Assembly: GCA_028456385.1 (NCBI GenBank)
Contig: JALNQF010000302.1
Coordinates: 1-50,764, forward strand
Length of the DNA stretch: 50,764 bases
Source: Ophiosphaerella korrae
Taxonomy: Eukaryota; Ascomycota; Dothideomycetes; Pleosporales; Phaeosphaeriaceae
Direction of reading: 5' to 3'
A program made the position numbers and the translations under genes. Positions within the stretch are counted from its first letter, which is position 1, and every line of letters starts with the position of its first letter. This document shows, piece by piece, positions 1-12,600 of the stretch. The notes below the pieces were generated by a model that saw only the letters and a list, made by a program, of their open reading frames with translations, was not told where the DNA came from and searched no databases.

Positions 1-219
1 AAATAGTAGATAAAGCTATCTAAGTAAGTACTAGGTATATATACCTAGTAGCTTACTAAGCGCTAACTAAAAGTAGAGAGGTAGTTAAATATAAGTAAGT
101 TATAAACTTACTAATATTAGAATATATTAGTAAGTTTATAATATTAGTAAGTTTATAATATTAGTAAGTTATAACTTACTAATACTAGTATAAAAATAAA
201 AGATATAAGAGATAACTCT
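1..219. repeat. AT-rich palindromic and tandem repeat tract left of element D
   Basis: This stretch has no gene. It holds a perfect 18-bp palindrome at 31-48 (CTAGGTATATATACCTAG) and three head-to-tail copies of a 17-bp unit beginning TTAGTAAG at 127, 144 and 161. A partly inverted copy of the same motif lies at 93-118. It does not match the first ~100 bases of the LTR that element D should have here, so it either replaced them or is a strongly diverged remnant. Origin unknown. Confidence 0.5.
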
Positions 220-538
220 TTTATAATAGATTAAGAAATAAACTATAATTTAAATACGTAAGATATAAAGTAATTTATAAATACTTATAATAAATTAGAG
301 TAATCTATAAATATATATAATAGATTAGAGTAATATATAAGGTTATATAAATAGATTACTATAAGTATAAAGTAGTAGTAATATATATTATTAGGATAGT
401 ATTTGTAATCTAATATTTAACTTAGAACGCTAATACTTAATAATATATACACAAATTAACTATTATTTATAGTTATTACTTTTTAATCTACTAATACTCT
501 AAGTAGTTACTATAGTTAATAATAGGAGACCTATTATA
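220..538 (+). repeat. 5' LTR of element D (left edge not resolved)
   Basis: From about 220 to 538 the sequence aligns with the 3' LTR of element D at 27724-28153, ending in the same GAGACCTATTATA. The terminal CA of the LTR has become TA, as RIP would do. About the first 100 bases of the LTR are missing or unrecognisable. The next bases, CCTTACTAATTTAG, are the same as those after the 5' LTRs of elements A and B, so the LTR/internal boundary is secure. Confidence 0.75.
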
Positions 539-1547
539 CCTTACTAATTTAGCTAATAGGAGTAGTAAAGCGTAAGTAGAGTATAGTCTAAGCTAATACA
601 ATAGTAGAAAGTTTAACTAAAAAAGGAGGAAAAGTACTTCTAAGTAGTTACGAATTAGATAATACTATATAGAAAGCAATTAAGAACTATCTATATAACT
701 TAATCTTAGAAAAAGAAGATATTAAGCTAGTAATTAATACTTTAGAAATATAAAATAGAGAACTCTAAGGCTATATAAAGTAAAATAAAGTATAAATTAA
801 GGCTATTATAGGAAAATAAAATTAGATAGAATAAATTACCTAGAGACTAAAAATAAGTATAATAAAGAAACTTCCTAAAATACCTATACTTAAGAAGTTT
901 AATAAAACAAAGGAGAAACTAAGACCTTTTATAGTATTAGTATAACTTTAGATTAATATATAAGTACTATACTTTAATAAAGAAGATAAGAAAGTAATAT
1001 ATATTAGAATATACTTTAAAGAAGATATAATAAGATAGTTTAAACCTTACTAGATAAACTATATAATATACACTCTAGGAATATAAGAGGATAAAATAAA
1101 AGCTATCTTTAGAAGTTATAGATACTTTACTAAATAAATAAGAGTAGTATTTAGAGATATAGATATTACCTAATAAGCTAAAAAAAAGCTTAAAAAACTT
1201 ATACAATATAAGAGTATTTCTAAATAACTATTATAAAATATAGAATAAACTAAGCTATCCTTAATATTGTAATTTAAACAAGGACTAAACTTAAAGATAT
1301 AATACAAGATAATTTATATAGAAAAGCTAAGAATACTAAAAGCTTTAATGTAATAGGTAATATAAATCGATAATAATCTCTAGGAATAGAAGAAGAATAG
1401 GTATAGAGGATAACCTAGAAACTAAGATACTAAAGATTCTATAGTCCTTAACGCTAATAAAGATAAAAAGAAGAAGAAGAATAAAGACTTTATATACTTT
1501 AACTATAGTAAGAAAAGCTACTACGTAAATGATTATTAGTTAAAATA
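539..1547 (+). mobile_element. Element D, gag part (Ty3/Gypsy, RIP-decayed)
   Basis: This is the 5' internal part of LTR retrotransposon D. It aligns along its length with the gag regions of elements A (from 2525) and B (from 9611), including the lysine-rich stretch just before the zinc knuckle. Frequent TAA and TAG stops make it non-coding. It stops abruptly at 1547, where element C was inserted, and resumes at 22584 with the zinc-knuckle region. Confidence 0.85.
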
Positions 1548-1947
1548 TATAATAGGGTTACCTATCATTAACTACAAGTAACTACTAAGAGTGTTAGTAG
1601 ATTAGAAAGTAATAGCAAAGCTTATATAGTAATCTACAATAACTATAAATAATAGAAGATGTCTTACAATTATCTTGTATTAGCGTTCTATAGTTAAAGG
1701 ATTAAATTACTAATACTATCTTAGTAATACGTATAGTTATATCTATATACTTCTACTAATCTATTTGTATAACTTTATAGATTACTCTAATCTATTATAC
1801 GTATTTATAGATTACTCTACATCTTACGTATTTAAATTATAGTATACTTCCTAATTAAGAATATTACCTTACTTATCCTACATTTTGTTAGTATCTAAGT
1901 TAGGACTAATTAGTTCTATCTCGATTTCTCTTGTTACGCCTATAATA
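1548..1947 (-). repeat. 3' LTR of element C
   Basis: This 400-bp LTR reads on the minus strand from TATTATAGGCGTAAC to ...CCCTATTATA. Beside it (1948-1964) is the complement of a polypurine tract (CTATCTCCCCTTCTAAG). It is 30 bp shorter than the partner LTR at 22154-22583 because it holds one fewer copy of a 30-bp tandem unit. Confidence 0.88.
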
Positions 1948-2095
1948 CTATCTCCCCTTCTAAGTAGATCCTAGTTTCTTTGTTAATATTAAGTTCTTTA
2001 TCTTTTCTTATACCTACTAAGTCTACCTTTTACTATCTTTAATTAGTAGATTGCGTATTATACTATAATATTATAATATTCCCTTATTCTTATTC

Positions 2096-2524
2096 TGTTA
2101 CGACAGTAACAAGAGAAATATAGATAGAACTAATTAGCCCTACGACTAAAGGATCGAGTTCTTACGAATATAAAGAATACGAACTTGATTAGGAAACTAT
2201 ATATAATTAGGACACCTAGGGTAATCTATAATCTATAGACTCTTAGCGTCGATAGATTATAGATTAAGGTAATCTGCGATCTATTGTTTTTAGTAGTAAC
2301 AGATTAATAGATTAGGACAAGTATATAGTTAGTAGCGACGCGCATTATTAGGATAGTATTAGCAATTTAATCCCTTAACTACGGAACGCTAATACAAGAC
2401 AGTCGCGAGATATCTTCTATTATTTATAGTTATTACAGATTACCTATACGAACCTTTGCTATTACCTTACAATCTACTAATACTAGAAGGCTATTAGGAA
2501 GTTGACCCTAGTGAGCTAGTAACA
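2096..2524 (+). repeat. 5' LTR of element A
   Basis: This 429-bp LTR begins TGTTACGACAGTAAC and ends GAGCTAGTAACA, keeping the canonical TG...CA ends. It pairs with 8690-9118. The conserved leader CCTTACTAATTTAG follows at once; I could not assign a primer tRNA because RIP has changed the primer-binding site. Confidence 0.93.
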
Positions 2525-2525
2525 C

Positions 2526-5500
2526 CTTACTAATTTAGTTATTACAAGAAGCGAAGCGTAAGTAGCGCATAGTCTAGCTAACACAATAGTAGAAAGTTTA
2601 ACAAGTAAAGCCCCTAGGAGTAGTTATAAGTTAGATAGTACTATATAGGAAACGATCAAGGATCGTATAAATAAACTAATTGACGACAAGGAAGATATAA
2701 AGATAGTAATTAAAGTATTAGAAACGTAGAATAAGGAACTATAAGACTACTTAAAATAGAACGAAGTATAAATTAAAGCTATTATTAAAGGCTAGAACTA
2801 GATAGAGCTAATTACTTAACGACTAGAAATAAGTGCAACGAAGAAACTACTTAAGATACCCGTCCTTAAAAAGTTTAATAGAATAAGAGAGAAATTAAGA
2901 CCCTTTATAGTGTTAGTATAACTCTAGATAGACGTATAAGCGCTACACTTTAATATAGAAGAAAAGAAGGTAATATATATTAGATTACACCTTAAAGAAG
3001 ACGCAATAAGATAGTACGAGCCTTACTAGATAGATTACACGACGTACTCTCTAATAACCTAAAAGGACAAAACTAGAGCTATTTTTAGAAGCTATAAATA
3101 CTTTACTAAACGAATAAGAGTAGTATTTAGGGATACAGATATTACCTAACAAGCTAAAGAGAAACTCGAAAGGCTTATATAGAACAAGAGTATTCTAGAA
3201 TATATATTATAATTTAAATAACTAAGCTAAAATATAGAATAGAATAAATTAGCCCTTATATTACAATTTAAACAAGGACTAAACGTAAAAATTTAATACA
3301 AAATAATATATATAGAGAAACCTAGGACACTAGAAGCTCTAAAATAATAGGTAATCTAAATTAACAACGACCTTTAAGAATAGAAAAAGAACAAGTATAG
3401 TAGCTAAACTAGAAACTAGGACACTAGAGACCCTATAATCCTTAACGCAAATAAGGATAGAAGGAGAAAGAAGAATAAAGACTTTACGTATTTTAACTAT
3501 AGTAAGAAAGGCTACTACGTAAAAGACTACTAATTAAAGAAGAAAAAGGATATAGTATATTATAAATATAGGAAACTAGGACACTATATAAAGGAATGCA
3601 AAAGTAAAGACTATAAAAAAGATAAGGAAACTTAGTTAAAGATAATAGAGAAAAAGAAAGAAATACTATAAGTATAGGCTAAACCTTAGGAAAAGGTAGC
3701 TAGGAGTAAAGAAATATAATATACAATACTCTATTAGACCTTTTGTTATAAAGACGACTACTATATATATCTTTCTAGTAAATAGGGAGTAGGATAGTTC
3801 CTATAAAAAAATAGAGTAGTAGTAACAAAAGAAAGAACAAAAGTATAGCTAGAAGAAATAGTATATGTAATAGACTTACTAATAGAAGACTTAGAAAGGG
3901 AAGAGCCCTAGACCCTATTAATCTAGGCTAAAGGACTAGCACTAGATAAAGAGACTACTATAGCTTCTTCTAAAGGACTATAAGAAAGTAAAAGATAGAA
4001 AAGTATAAGAGGTATAGAATACGCCTAGCTAGATATATATAGCTATAATAGCTATACAATAATAGATATAGAGGAACAAAATAAAGAATAGAAATTTGTT
4101 TAGAAATACTTACTAGTTATAAGTATAGAGGAAGCGTACAAAGACTAGAAAGAACGTAACCCTAAAGAAATAAAGTTTATACTATTTTAAAAATAGATAA
4201 AGTAATATATAGTTATAGTAAGAAGAATACCTATATAAAGAGAATAGTAGTTCCTTGTAAGAAAAACGCGATAGATTAACAAAGCCTATATACTACAAGT
4301 ACTAATAGTATACTACGTCTTAATAAACACAAGACCTAGAATAAATAGTTACTAGGAAGGGGATAACAAAATAATAGATCCTAAGCACCTAGTATATTTT
4401 AAAGCATTATAGATATTATACCTAGAGAAGAATTGTATAATATATAGAAACCCTAAAGTAAATAACAAAGTATAGCCTATAAGAAGAAGAGGCTACGACT
4501 ATATAAGAGTAATTCTAGTAGAAGATATCTAAGGATAGGAAATAATACCTAAAGAAGGTTACGTAGCAATAAGGCCTAGACTAAAACTACCTAAGAAATG
4601 CGTCTAAGGAAGACTATAGTATAAATACAAGTACAATAAATATCTAAAATATAAAGAATATAAACTTAAAATAGGGCTATAGCCCTAGGAAGATAGATAA
4701 TTTATAAAAATACTAAAGTAAGAAAGGCTAGAAGGTATAAGAGGCCTATATATTACGAAGATAGGTACTTATTAAGGAAAGAAAGTACGATTAATAATTA
4801 ATAGTAGAGCTACAAAGAACTTTATATTAAAGAAGTTCGTAGAAAGCTAAGGAATAACCTATACTACAAAGAAGTACCCTCGATAACTAAGTACGATTAA
4901 AGGAAAACTATTCTAGGAACCTATAAGGTTTGAGACAACACCCTCTACACTAGAACTAGAAGGAATAACAATTAGGAATATAGTTATAGACATAACAACA
5001 ATTAATAATAAATAAGATATAATACTAGGAATGCTATAGTTATAGATAACTAACCTAAGAATTAATTAGAGAATAGGTAGAATTAGCTACCCTAAAAAAG
5101 AAATATTAAAAGCTAACATAGTTACACATAAAAGAGAATTCCTAGAAGAATATAAGAAATAGGAAAAATAGCTTATAGAACCTAAAGATTACCTTCGAAA
5201 ATATTAACTATAAGATTTAGCAATAGATCTAAAGGAAGATAAGGACGTAGGATAGAGCCTAGTTTATAGAAAAATAGAAGAAAAATCTAAGATTAAACGA
5301 ACGTTTATCGAAAACGCACTAAAGAAAGGATAGATACAAGAATCTAAGTCCTTAGTAGTACATAGACTTATATTTGTAGATAAAAAAGGAATAAGTAATA
5401 AAAGACCTTGCGTAGACTTTAGAAAAACTAACATAATTATAAATAAGAACTAATATCTCTTACTATAAATAGACGCAATATAAGATAGACTATAGAAAGT

Positions 5501-8500
5501 AAGAATCTTTACAAAACTAGATATCTAGAATACCTACTACTAGATTAGAATTAAGAAAAGTAATAAATAGAAAATAGTATTTAGAATACAATATAGACTA
5601 TATAAATACCTAGTTATACCCTTTAGCTTAATAAACGCACTAGTAGCCTTCTAGGAAAGAATAAATATAGTACTAAGAGAGTACTTAGATATATTTATAT
5701 TTACATACCTAGATAATATCCTTATATTCTTAGAAATAGAAGAAGAATACGTGTAGTATATACATAAAGTGCTAGAAAAACTAGTAGAAAGTAAACTATT
5801 CTTTAAAATAAGAAAATGTAAATTCTATATAAAGGAAATAGACTTCCTTAGATTTATTATTAAACTAGGAAAAATCAAGATTAATCTAGAAAAAATTAGA
5901 TTAATTAATAAATAGCTAATACTAAAGAACCTAAAGGAAGTACAATAATTTTATAGCCTAGCTAACTTTTATAAAAAGTTAATAGTAAGATAGTCTAAAG
6001 ATATAGAACTAATAACAAGGCTTATAAAAAAGGATACACTATTTAAATAGATAAAGGAATATAATAAAGTATTTAAGAAGATTAAAAAGAAGTTTATAGA
6101 AAACCTAGTTATTAGAATATATAACCTAGACCTACTAGTAATAGTAAAAACAGACGTATCTAATTTAGTCTATAGAATAGCACTAATACAAGAAGACCTA
6201 AAGACTAAGAAAGAGTATTTAGTTAAATACTTCTCTAAAAAAATAAAGCTAGTAGAGCTTAACTATCTAATTTACAATAAAGAGATGCTAGTAATCTATA
6301 AAGTATTTAAATAATAGAGAGTATACTTATAAGGAGCAAAATACTAAACAAAGGTCTATATAGACTATAGGAATCTTATAAGATTTATACTAAATAAAGA
6401 ACTAATATAACGATATATAAGATAGTAGGAATTCCTATTAACATTTAATATAGAAATTATATATATAAAAGGGAAAGATAACTAATTTGTAGACGCCCTT
6501 AGTAGAAGACTAGACTTGTAGAAAGAAGTAAGCGCTACTAGTATAGTTCTAGTTAAAAACAAAGAAGGATATTTAGTCCTAAATACACTTAAAATAGCTA
6601 CAACACTTAAAAGAAAGAGTAGCGAGCTAGACAAATAGATTTAGGAAGAAACAAAAAAAGCCTCTAAAGAGATAAAAAAACTTAAGATTAAAGAAAGTCT
6701 CGCAAAAGCCTATAGAAGAACGTATATTCTAGGAAAAATATAAAGAGAATTTATACGATAGTTCTATAAACTACTAGTATATAGATATTAAGGAATTAAC
6801 AAAATACTAGATAGACTACTAAGAGATTACTATATCCTAAGAGTAAGATAACTAGTAATAGAAGTACTACGAGATTGTATAGAATACTAAAGAAATAAGT
6901 ATAGTAGGCACGTACTATATAGAAAGCTATAACTAGTAGAAGTACTAGAATAACTATAGGGAGTTATTATAATAGATTTTATTACAAAACTACCTAAGTT
7001 AAAAGACCTAATATTAGGAGTTAAGTATAATAGAATCCTAATAATAGTAGATAAACTTATAAAGTACTTATACTTTAGACTATATAAAGAGAAAAGTAGA
7101 ATAGAAGTTGTAGTATACTAGGTTCTAGGAACTATAATTAGCTAACACAGACTACTAGATAAGATTATTATAGATAGAGACGTAAGATTTATATTAAAAC
7201 TATAAAGAATAATAATAGTATAATTAGGAATTAAATATACAATATTAATAGTATACTACTTATAGACAGATAGATAATTAGAACGCATAAATTAGATAGT
7301 AGAACAATACTTAAGATGCTACCTTAATTATAACTAGAATAACTAGGTACAGCTACTACTTATAGTATAGTTAGCATATAATAGCGTAAAGAATAAGATA
7401 ATAAGAGTATTACCTTTCTTTATAAACTATAGATTTAACCCTAGTGTATATAGAATACTAAGACTAAAAACATCTTAGTCTCTAAGAGGAGAAAACTTTA
7501 CTAATAGACTTAAAGACATACACGAGTAATTAAGATAGGATATAGAATTCTTGTATAATTAAATAGCAAAGTACTATAACAAGAAATATAAAGAGAGACT
7601 CTAATTTAGAAAAAGAGAAAAAGTATAGTTAGTATAGAAAAACATTAAGAGTAAAAGACTAAGCTTAAAATTAGACTACGTTAAGATAAGACTATATAAA
7701 ATTAAGAAAGAAGTTACGCTAGTTATATTTAAACTAAAGCTACTAAACAAAATAAGGATACACTTAACCTTCTACGTAGTACTACTTAAGATAGCACTAC
7801 AAAACGTAGAACTACTAGTATACAAAGTAGATACGTATAGAGAATAAGAAGAATAAGAAGTTAAAGAAATCTTAGTATACTAGTTCTGTAATAGCAGGAA
7901 CTACTATCTAGTAAAATAGATAGGTATAGACAAAAAAGGACAACTATAAGAAGAAATATAGGAACTAGAAGATAATCTTAACTACCCTAAGAAACTAGAA
8001 GACTTCTAAAGTCAAAACCTTCTAGAACGCCTAGCAGCGAACTAAGAGAACTAACATTACTATTACTAGATAGAGAGGCAATAAGAGCGCCTAACGCAGG
8101 ACCTACTATAGCAACACTAAATACCTTATCTAAGTCTAGCTTAGCTTCTAGAGCTACTAACTACACAGCTAATTTCTTATTATTTAGCGCCTTTATCTTA
8201 CAAAGATAAGAGAGACAAGCTTAATTCTCTACTAGCTTACTCTACGCAAGCTCCTAGATCTACTTACGCTTAGCTTTAGCCTCTACAATTTAAGATAGTA
8301 ATTTCTCTTAAGCCTAGTTAATAGCTCTCCCTATTATTATTAAGCCTAGATACAAGAATAAGTATAATAAATATACACTCTACAAGAGAGACACTAGATA
8401 CGTTATAAGAACTACAAACGTTTGTACAGATACACGCCTCGTAAGCTCTACTATTATTTATAGAAACTATATAAAGAGAGTACTTAGGATTTAACTTAGA

Positions 8501-8689
8501 GGAAGTATAACAAGAATAAGGAAATATTTCGACACTATTACGCAACACGCGATTAGTAAGAAGATATTAACAACGTGTAGAAGAAGCAACTATAGGGAGT
8601 AATAAGGAACTAGAAATTAACAAAGAAAGTAGGTTAATAACCTTAGCTCTAGAATAGATAAACAAGGACCTACCTAGAGGAGGGGATAG
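2526..8689 (+). pseudogene. Former gag-pol frame of element A with a C-terminal tail after the chromodomain
   Basis: One reading frame (codons starting at multiples of 3) runs from the LTR edge to the 3' LTR, about 2050 codons. In the parts translated, the only interruptions are TAA and TAG, as expected from CAA and CAG. Recognisable parts in order are: gag; a zinc knuckle near 3557-3599 (first cysteines now tyrosine, LGHYIKEC kept); reverse transcriptase with YLDN at 5706-5717 (YLDD family motif); RNase H; integrase near 7020-7440; and a chromodomain near 7860-8000. About 220 further codons, rich in Gln, Glu and Leu, follow to the polypurine tract. Gag and pol are in the same frame, so no frameshift was needed. 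No start methionine is visible, probably because ATG became ATA. Confidence 0.8.
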
Positions 8690-9118
8690 TGTTACGATAG
8701 TAACAAGAGAAATATAGATAGAACTAATTAGCCCTACGACTAAAGGATTAAGTTCTTATAAATACAAAGAATACGAACTTAATTAGGAAACTATATATAA
8801 TTAGGATACCTAGGGTAATCTATAATCTATAGACTTTTAGCGTTAATAGATTATAGATTAAGGTAATCTGCGATCTATTATTCTTAGTAGTAATAGATTA
8901 ACAGATTAGGACAAGTATATAGTTAGTAGCGACGCGCATTATTAGGATAGTATTAGTAATTCAATCCCTTAACTATAGAACGCTAATACAAGATAGTCGC
9001 AAGATATCTTCTATTATTTATAGTTATTGTAGATTACCTATACGAACCTTTGCTATTACCTTACGATCTACTAATACTAGAAGGCTATTAGGAAGTCGAC
9101 CCTAGTAAGCTAGTAATA
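8690..9118 (+). repeat. 3' LTR of element A
   Basis: This 429-bp LTR begins TGTTACGATAGTAAC and ends AAGCTAGTAATA, with the terminal CA changed to TA. It is directly preceded by a polypurine tract and directly followed by the TATTC duplication. It is the same length as the 5' LTR, with only transitions between the two. Confidence 0.93.
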
Positions 9119-9150
9119 TATTCTAAGTCTTTAAATCCTCTTATAGATTA

Positions 9151-9610
9151 TATTACAGTAGTAATAAGAGGAATTAAGATAGAACTAATTAGTCTAAGCT
9201 TAGCTGCTAACAAAGTATAGAATAAGCGGGGTAATAACCTATAGGATAACAGGTTTAGTTAGGAAGCTAACTACAACTTAGACACGTAATAAATTCGTAA
9301 ATTCGCAATCTTAGTAAATACAAAGTTGCGAAGTAATTATATAACGAATTTGTAAATTCGCGATCTTAGTAAATACAAAGTAATAAAGTCGCTAAGGTAA
9401 TACTACTATATAGAGACAATAGATGTACATTATTAAGATAGTATTAGCAATTTAATTATTAACTACAAGCGACAATACTAAGATAGTTGCAAAACATCTT
9501 CTATTATTTATAGTTTATTATAGATTACTATACAAGCTTTTACTATTATCTCTTAATCTACTAATACTCTAAAGGCTATTAGGAAGTTAACTCTAAGGGA
9601 GCCTATTACA
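9151..9610 (+). repeat. 5' LTR of element B
   Basis: This 460-bp LTR begins TATTACAGTAGTAAT (TG changed to TA) and ends GCCTATTACA. It contains two copies of a ~54-bp unit around AAATTCGTAAATTCGC at about 9289-9396. The leader CCTTACTAATTTAG follows. It pairs with 15746-16205. Confidence 0.92.
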
Positions 9611-12600
9611 CCTTACTAATTTAGTTATTGCGAGAAGCGAAGCGTAGGTAGCGCATAGTCTAGCTAATATAATAGTAGAAAGTTTAATAAGCAAAGCCCC
9701 TAGAAGTAGTTATAAGATAGATAGTACTATATAAGAAACAATAAAAGAACGTATAAACAACCTAATAAACAAGAAAGAAGATATAAAAATAGTAATTAAC
9801 GCTTTAGAAACGCAAAACAAGGAATTGCAAGACTACTCTAAATAAAATAAAGCCTAGATTAAAGCTATTATAGAAGGATAAAACTAAATAGAACTAATTA
9901 CCTAAAGACTAGAGATAAGCGCAATAAAGAAACTACCTAAGATACCTATCCTTAAGAAGTTCGATAGAACAAGGGAAAAACTAAGACCCTTTATAGTATT
10001 AGTACAACTCTAAATAGATGTACAAGTAGTATACTTTAATATAGAAGAAAAGAAAGTAATATATATTAGACTATACCTTAAAGAAGATACGATAAGATAG
10101 TATAAACCTTACTAGATAGATTATATAATATATACTCTAATAATATAGAAGGACGAAACTAGAGCTATCTTTAGAAGTTACGAATACTTTACTAAACGAA
10201 TAAGAGTAGTATTTAGGGATATAGATATTACCTAATAAGCTAAAGAAAAACTTAAAAGGCTTATATAGAGTAAGAGCGTTCTAGTATACGTATTATAATT
10301 TAAGTAACTAGTATAAAATATAGAATAGAATAAAGTATCCTTAATATTACAATTTAAACAAGGACTAAACAAGAGAATTCGATACAAAATAATTTACATA
10401 GAAAAACCTAGGACACTAGAAGCCCTAAAATAACAAGTAATACAAATTAACAACAACTTTAAAGAATAGAAGAGGAACAAATATAGGAACTACAAGGGAA
10501 ACTAGGATAGTAGAGATCCTATAATCCTCGACGCTAACAAGGATAGAAAGAAAAAGAAGAACAAAGACTTTACGTACTTTAACTATAGTAAGAAAGGCTA
10601 CTACGCAAAAGACTACTAATTATAGAAGAAAAAAGATACAGCATATTATAAATATAGGAAACTAGGATACTTTGTAAAAGACTATAGAAGTAAGGACCTA
10701 AAGAAAGAAACTTAGTTAAAAACAACTAAAAAGAAGAAAGAAGCACTACAAGCATAGGCTAAACCTTAAAAGAAGGTAGCTAAGAGTAAAAAAATACAAT
10801 ATATAATACTTTATTAGACCTTTTATTACAAAGATAACTACTATATACATCTTTTTAGTAAGTAAGGAGTAAGATACTTTCTATAAAAGTATAGAGTAGT
10901 AGTAATAAAAGAAAAAAGAATAAAAGCTTAGCTAAAAGAAATAGCCTAAGTAATAGACCTACTAATAGAAGACTTAGGAAGAGAAGAGCCCTAGATTCTA
11001 TCGATCTAGGCCGAAGAACTAGCACTAGATAAAGAGACTACTACAGCTTCCTCTAAAGGACTACGAGGAAATAAGAGACAAGTTAGTATAAGAGGTATAG
11101 AGTATACCTAGCTAGATATATATAGCTATAATAGCTATACAACTATAGCTATAGAAGAACAAAATAAAGAATAGAGATTTGTTTAAATATACTTAATAGT
11201 TATAAGTATAGAGGAAGCGTACAAAGACTAGAAAGAACGTAATCCTAAAGAAATAAAGTTTATACTATTCTAAGAATAGATAAAGTAATATATAGTTGTA
11301 GTAAGAAGAATACCTATATAAAGAGAATAGTAATACCTTGTAAGAAAAACGCGATAGATTAATAAAGCCTATACACTAAGAGTACTAGTAGTGTACTATA
11401 TTCTAACAATAGATATACCTAGAAAAGACAAGTACTAGGAAGGAGATAACGAGATTATAAACCTAAAACACCTAGTATACTTTAAAATATTATAGATATT
11501 ATACCTAGACAAGAACTATATTATACATAGAAACCCTAAAGTAAACAATAGAGCGTAGCCTTTAAGAAGAAAAGAATACAACTATACAAGAGTAATCCTA
11601 GTAGAAGATATCTAGGGATAGGAAATAATTCTAGAAGATAGATACGTAGTAGTAAGGCCTAGACCTAAATTATCTAAGAAATGCGTCTAAGGAAGACTAT
11701 AGTATAAATATATATACGATAAATATCTAAGATATAAAGAATATAAACTTAAAGTAGGGCTATAGCCCTAGAAAGATAGACAATTTACAAAATTACCTAA
11801 GTAAGAAAAGCTAGAAGGTATAAAAAGTCTATATATTACAAAAATAGGCACTTACTAAAGAAAGAAAGTACGATTAATAATTAAGAGTAGAGCTACAAGA
11901 AACTTTATATTAAAGAAGTTTGTAGAAACACAAGGAATAAGGTATATAATAAAAAAATACCCTTAATAACTAAGTACGATTAAAGGAAAACTATTCTAAG
12001 AACCTATTAGGTTCGAAACAGTTCTCTCTATATTAGAACTAGAAGAAATAAAGATTAAAAACATAGTTATAGATATAATAACAATTAATAACAAATAAGA
12101 TATAATACTAGGAATACTATAGTTATAGATAACTAACTTATATATTAATTAGAGAATAAGAAAGATTAACTACTACAAAATAGACATGCTAAAAGCTAAC
12201 ATAAATATATATAAAGAAGAATTCCCTAAAGAATATAAAAAATAGGAAAAATAGCTTATAGAACCTAAAGACTATCTCCTAGAATACTAACTATAGGACT
12301 TAGCAATAGAACTAGAAAAAAGTAAAGACGTAAGATAGAGCCTAGTCTACAAGAAAATAGAAGAAGAATCTAAGATAGAATAAGCGTTTATTAAAAACGT
12401 ACTAAAGAAAAGATAAATATAAGAATCTAAGTCCTTAGTAGTATATAGACTTATCTTTGTAGATAAAAAAGGGATAAATAATAAAAGACCTTACGTAGAT
12501 TTTAGAAAAACTAACGTAATTATAAACAAGAACTAATACCCTTTACTATAAATAGATAAAATACAAGATAGGCTACAAAAAGTAAGAATCTTTACAAAAC

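Larger units (their letters stand above)
2096..9118 (+). mobile_element. Element A, full-length Ty3/Gypsy chromodomain retrotransposon (RIP-decayed)
   Basis: This is a complete 7023-bp LTR retrotransposon. It has two 429-bp LTRs and a polypurine tract just before the 3' LTR (AGAGGAGGGGATAG, ending 8689). A perfect 5-bp target duplication, TATTC, lies at 2091-2095 and 9119-9123. It sits in the C-terminal tail region of element C, on the opposite strand to C. The two LTRs differ at about 27 positions by hand count, every one a C/T or G/A transition and with no indel. This indicates RIP rather than slow neutral drift. The coding region is dead. Confidence 0.95.

Noticed and set aside
8318..8548. 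76-codon open stretch on the minus strand inside element A
   Set aside because: It lies opposite the C-terminal tail of the gag-pol frame. AT-rich RIP sequence can keep antisense frames open by chance, and it matches no family.
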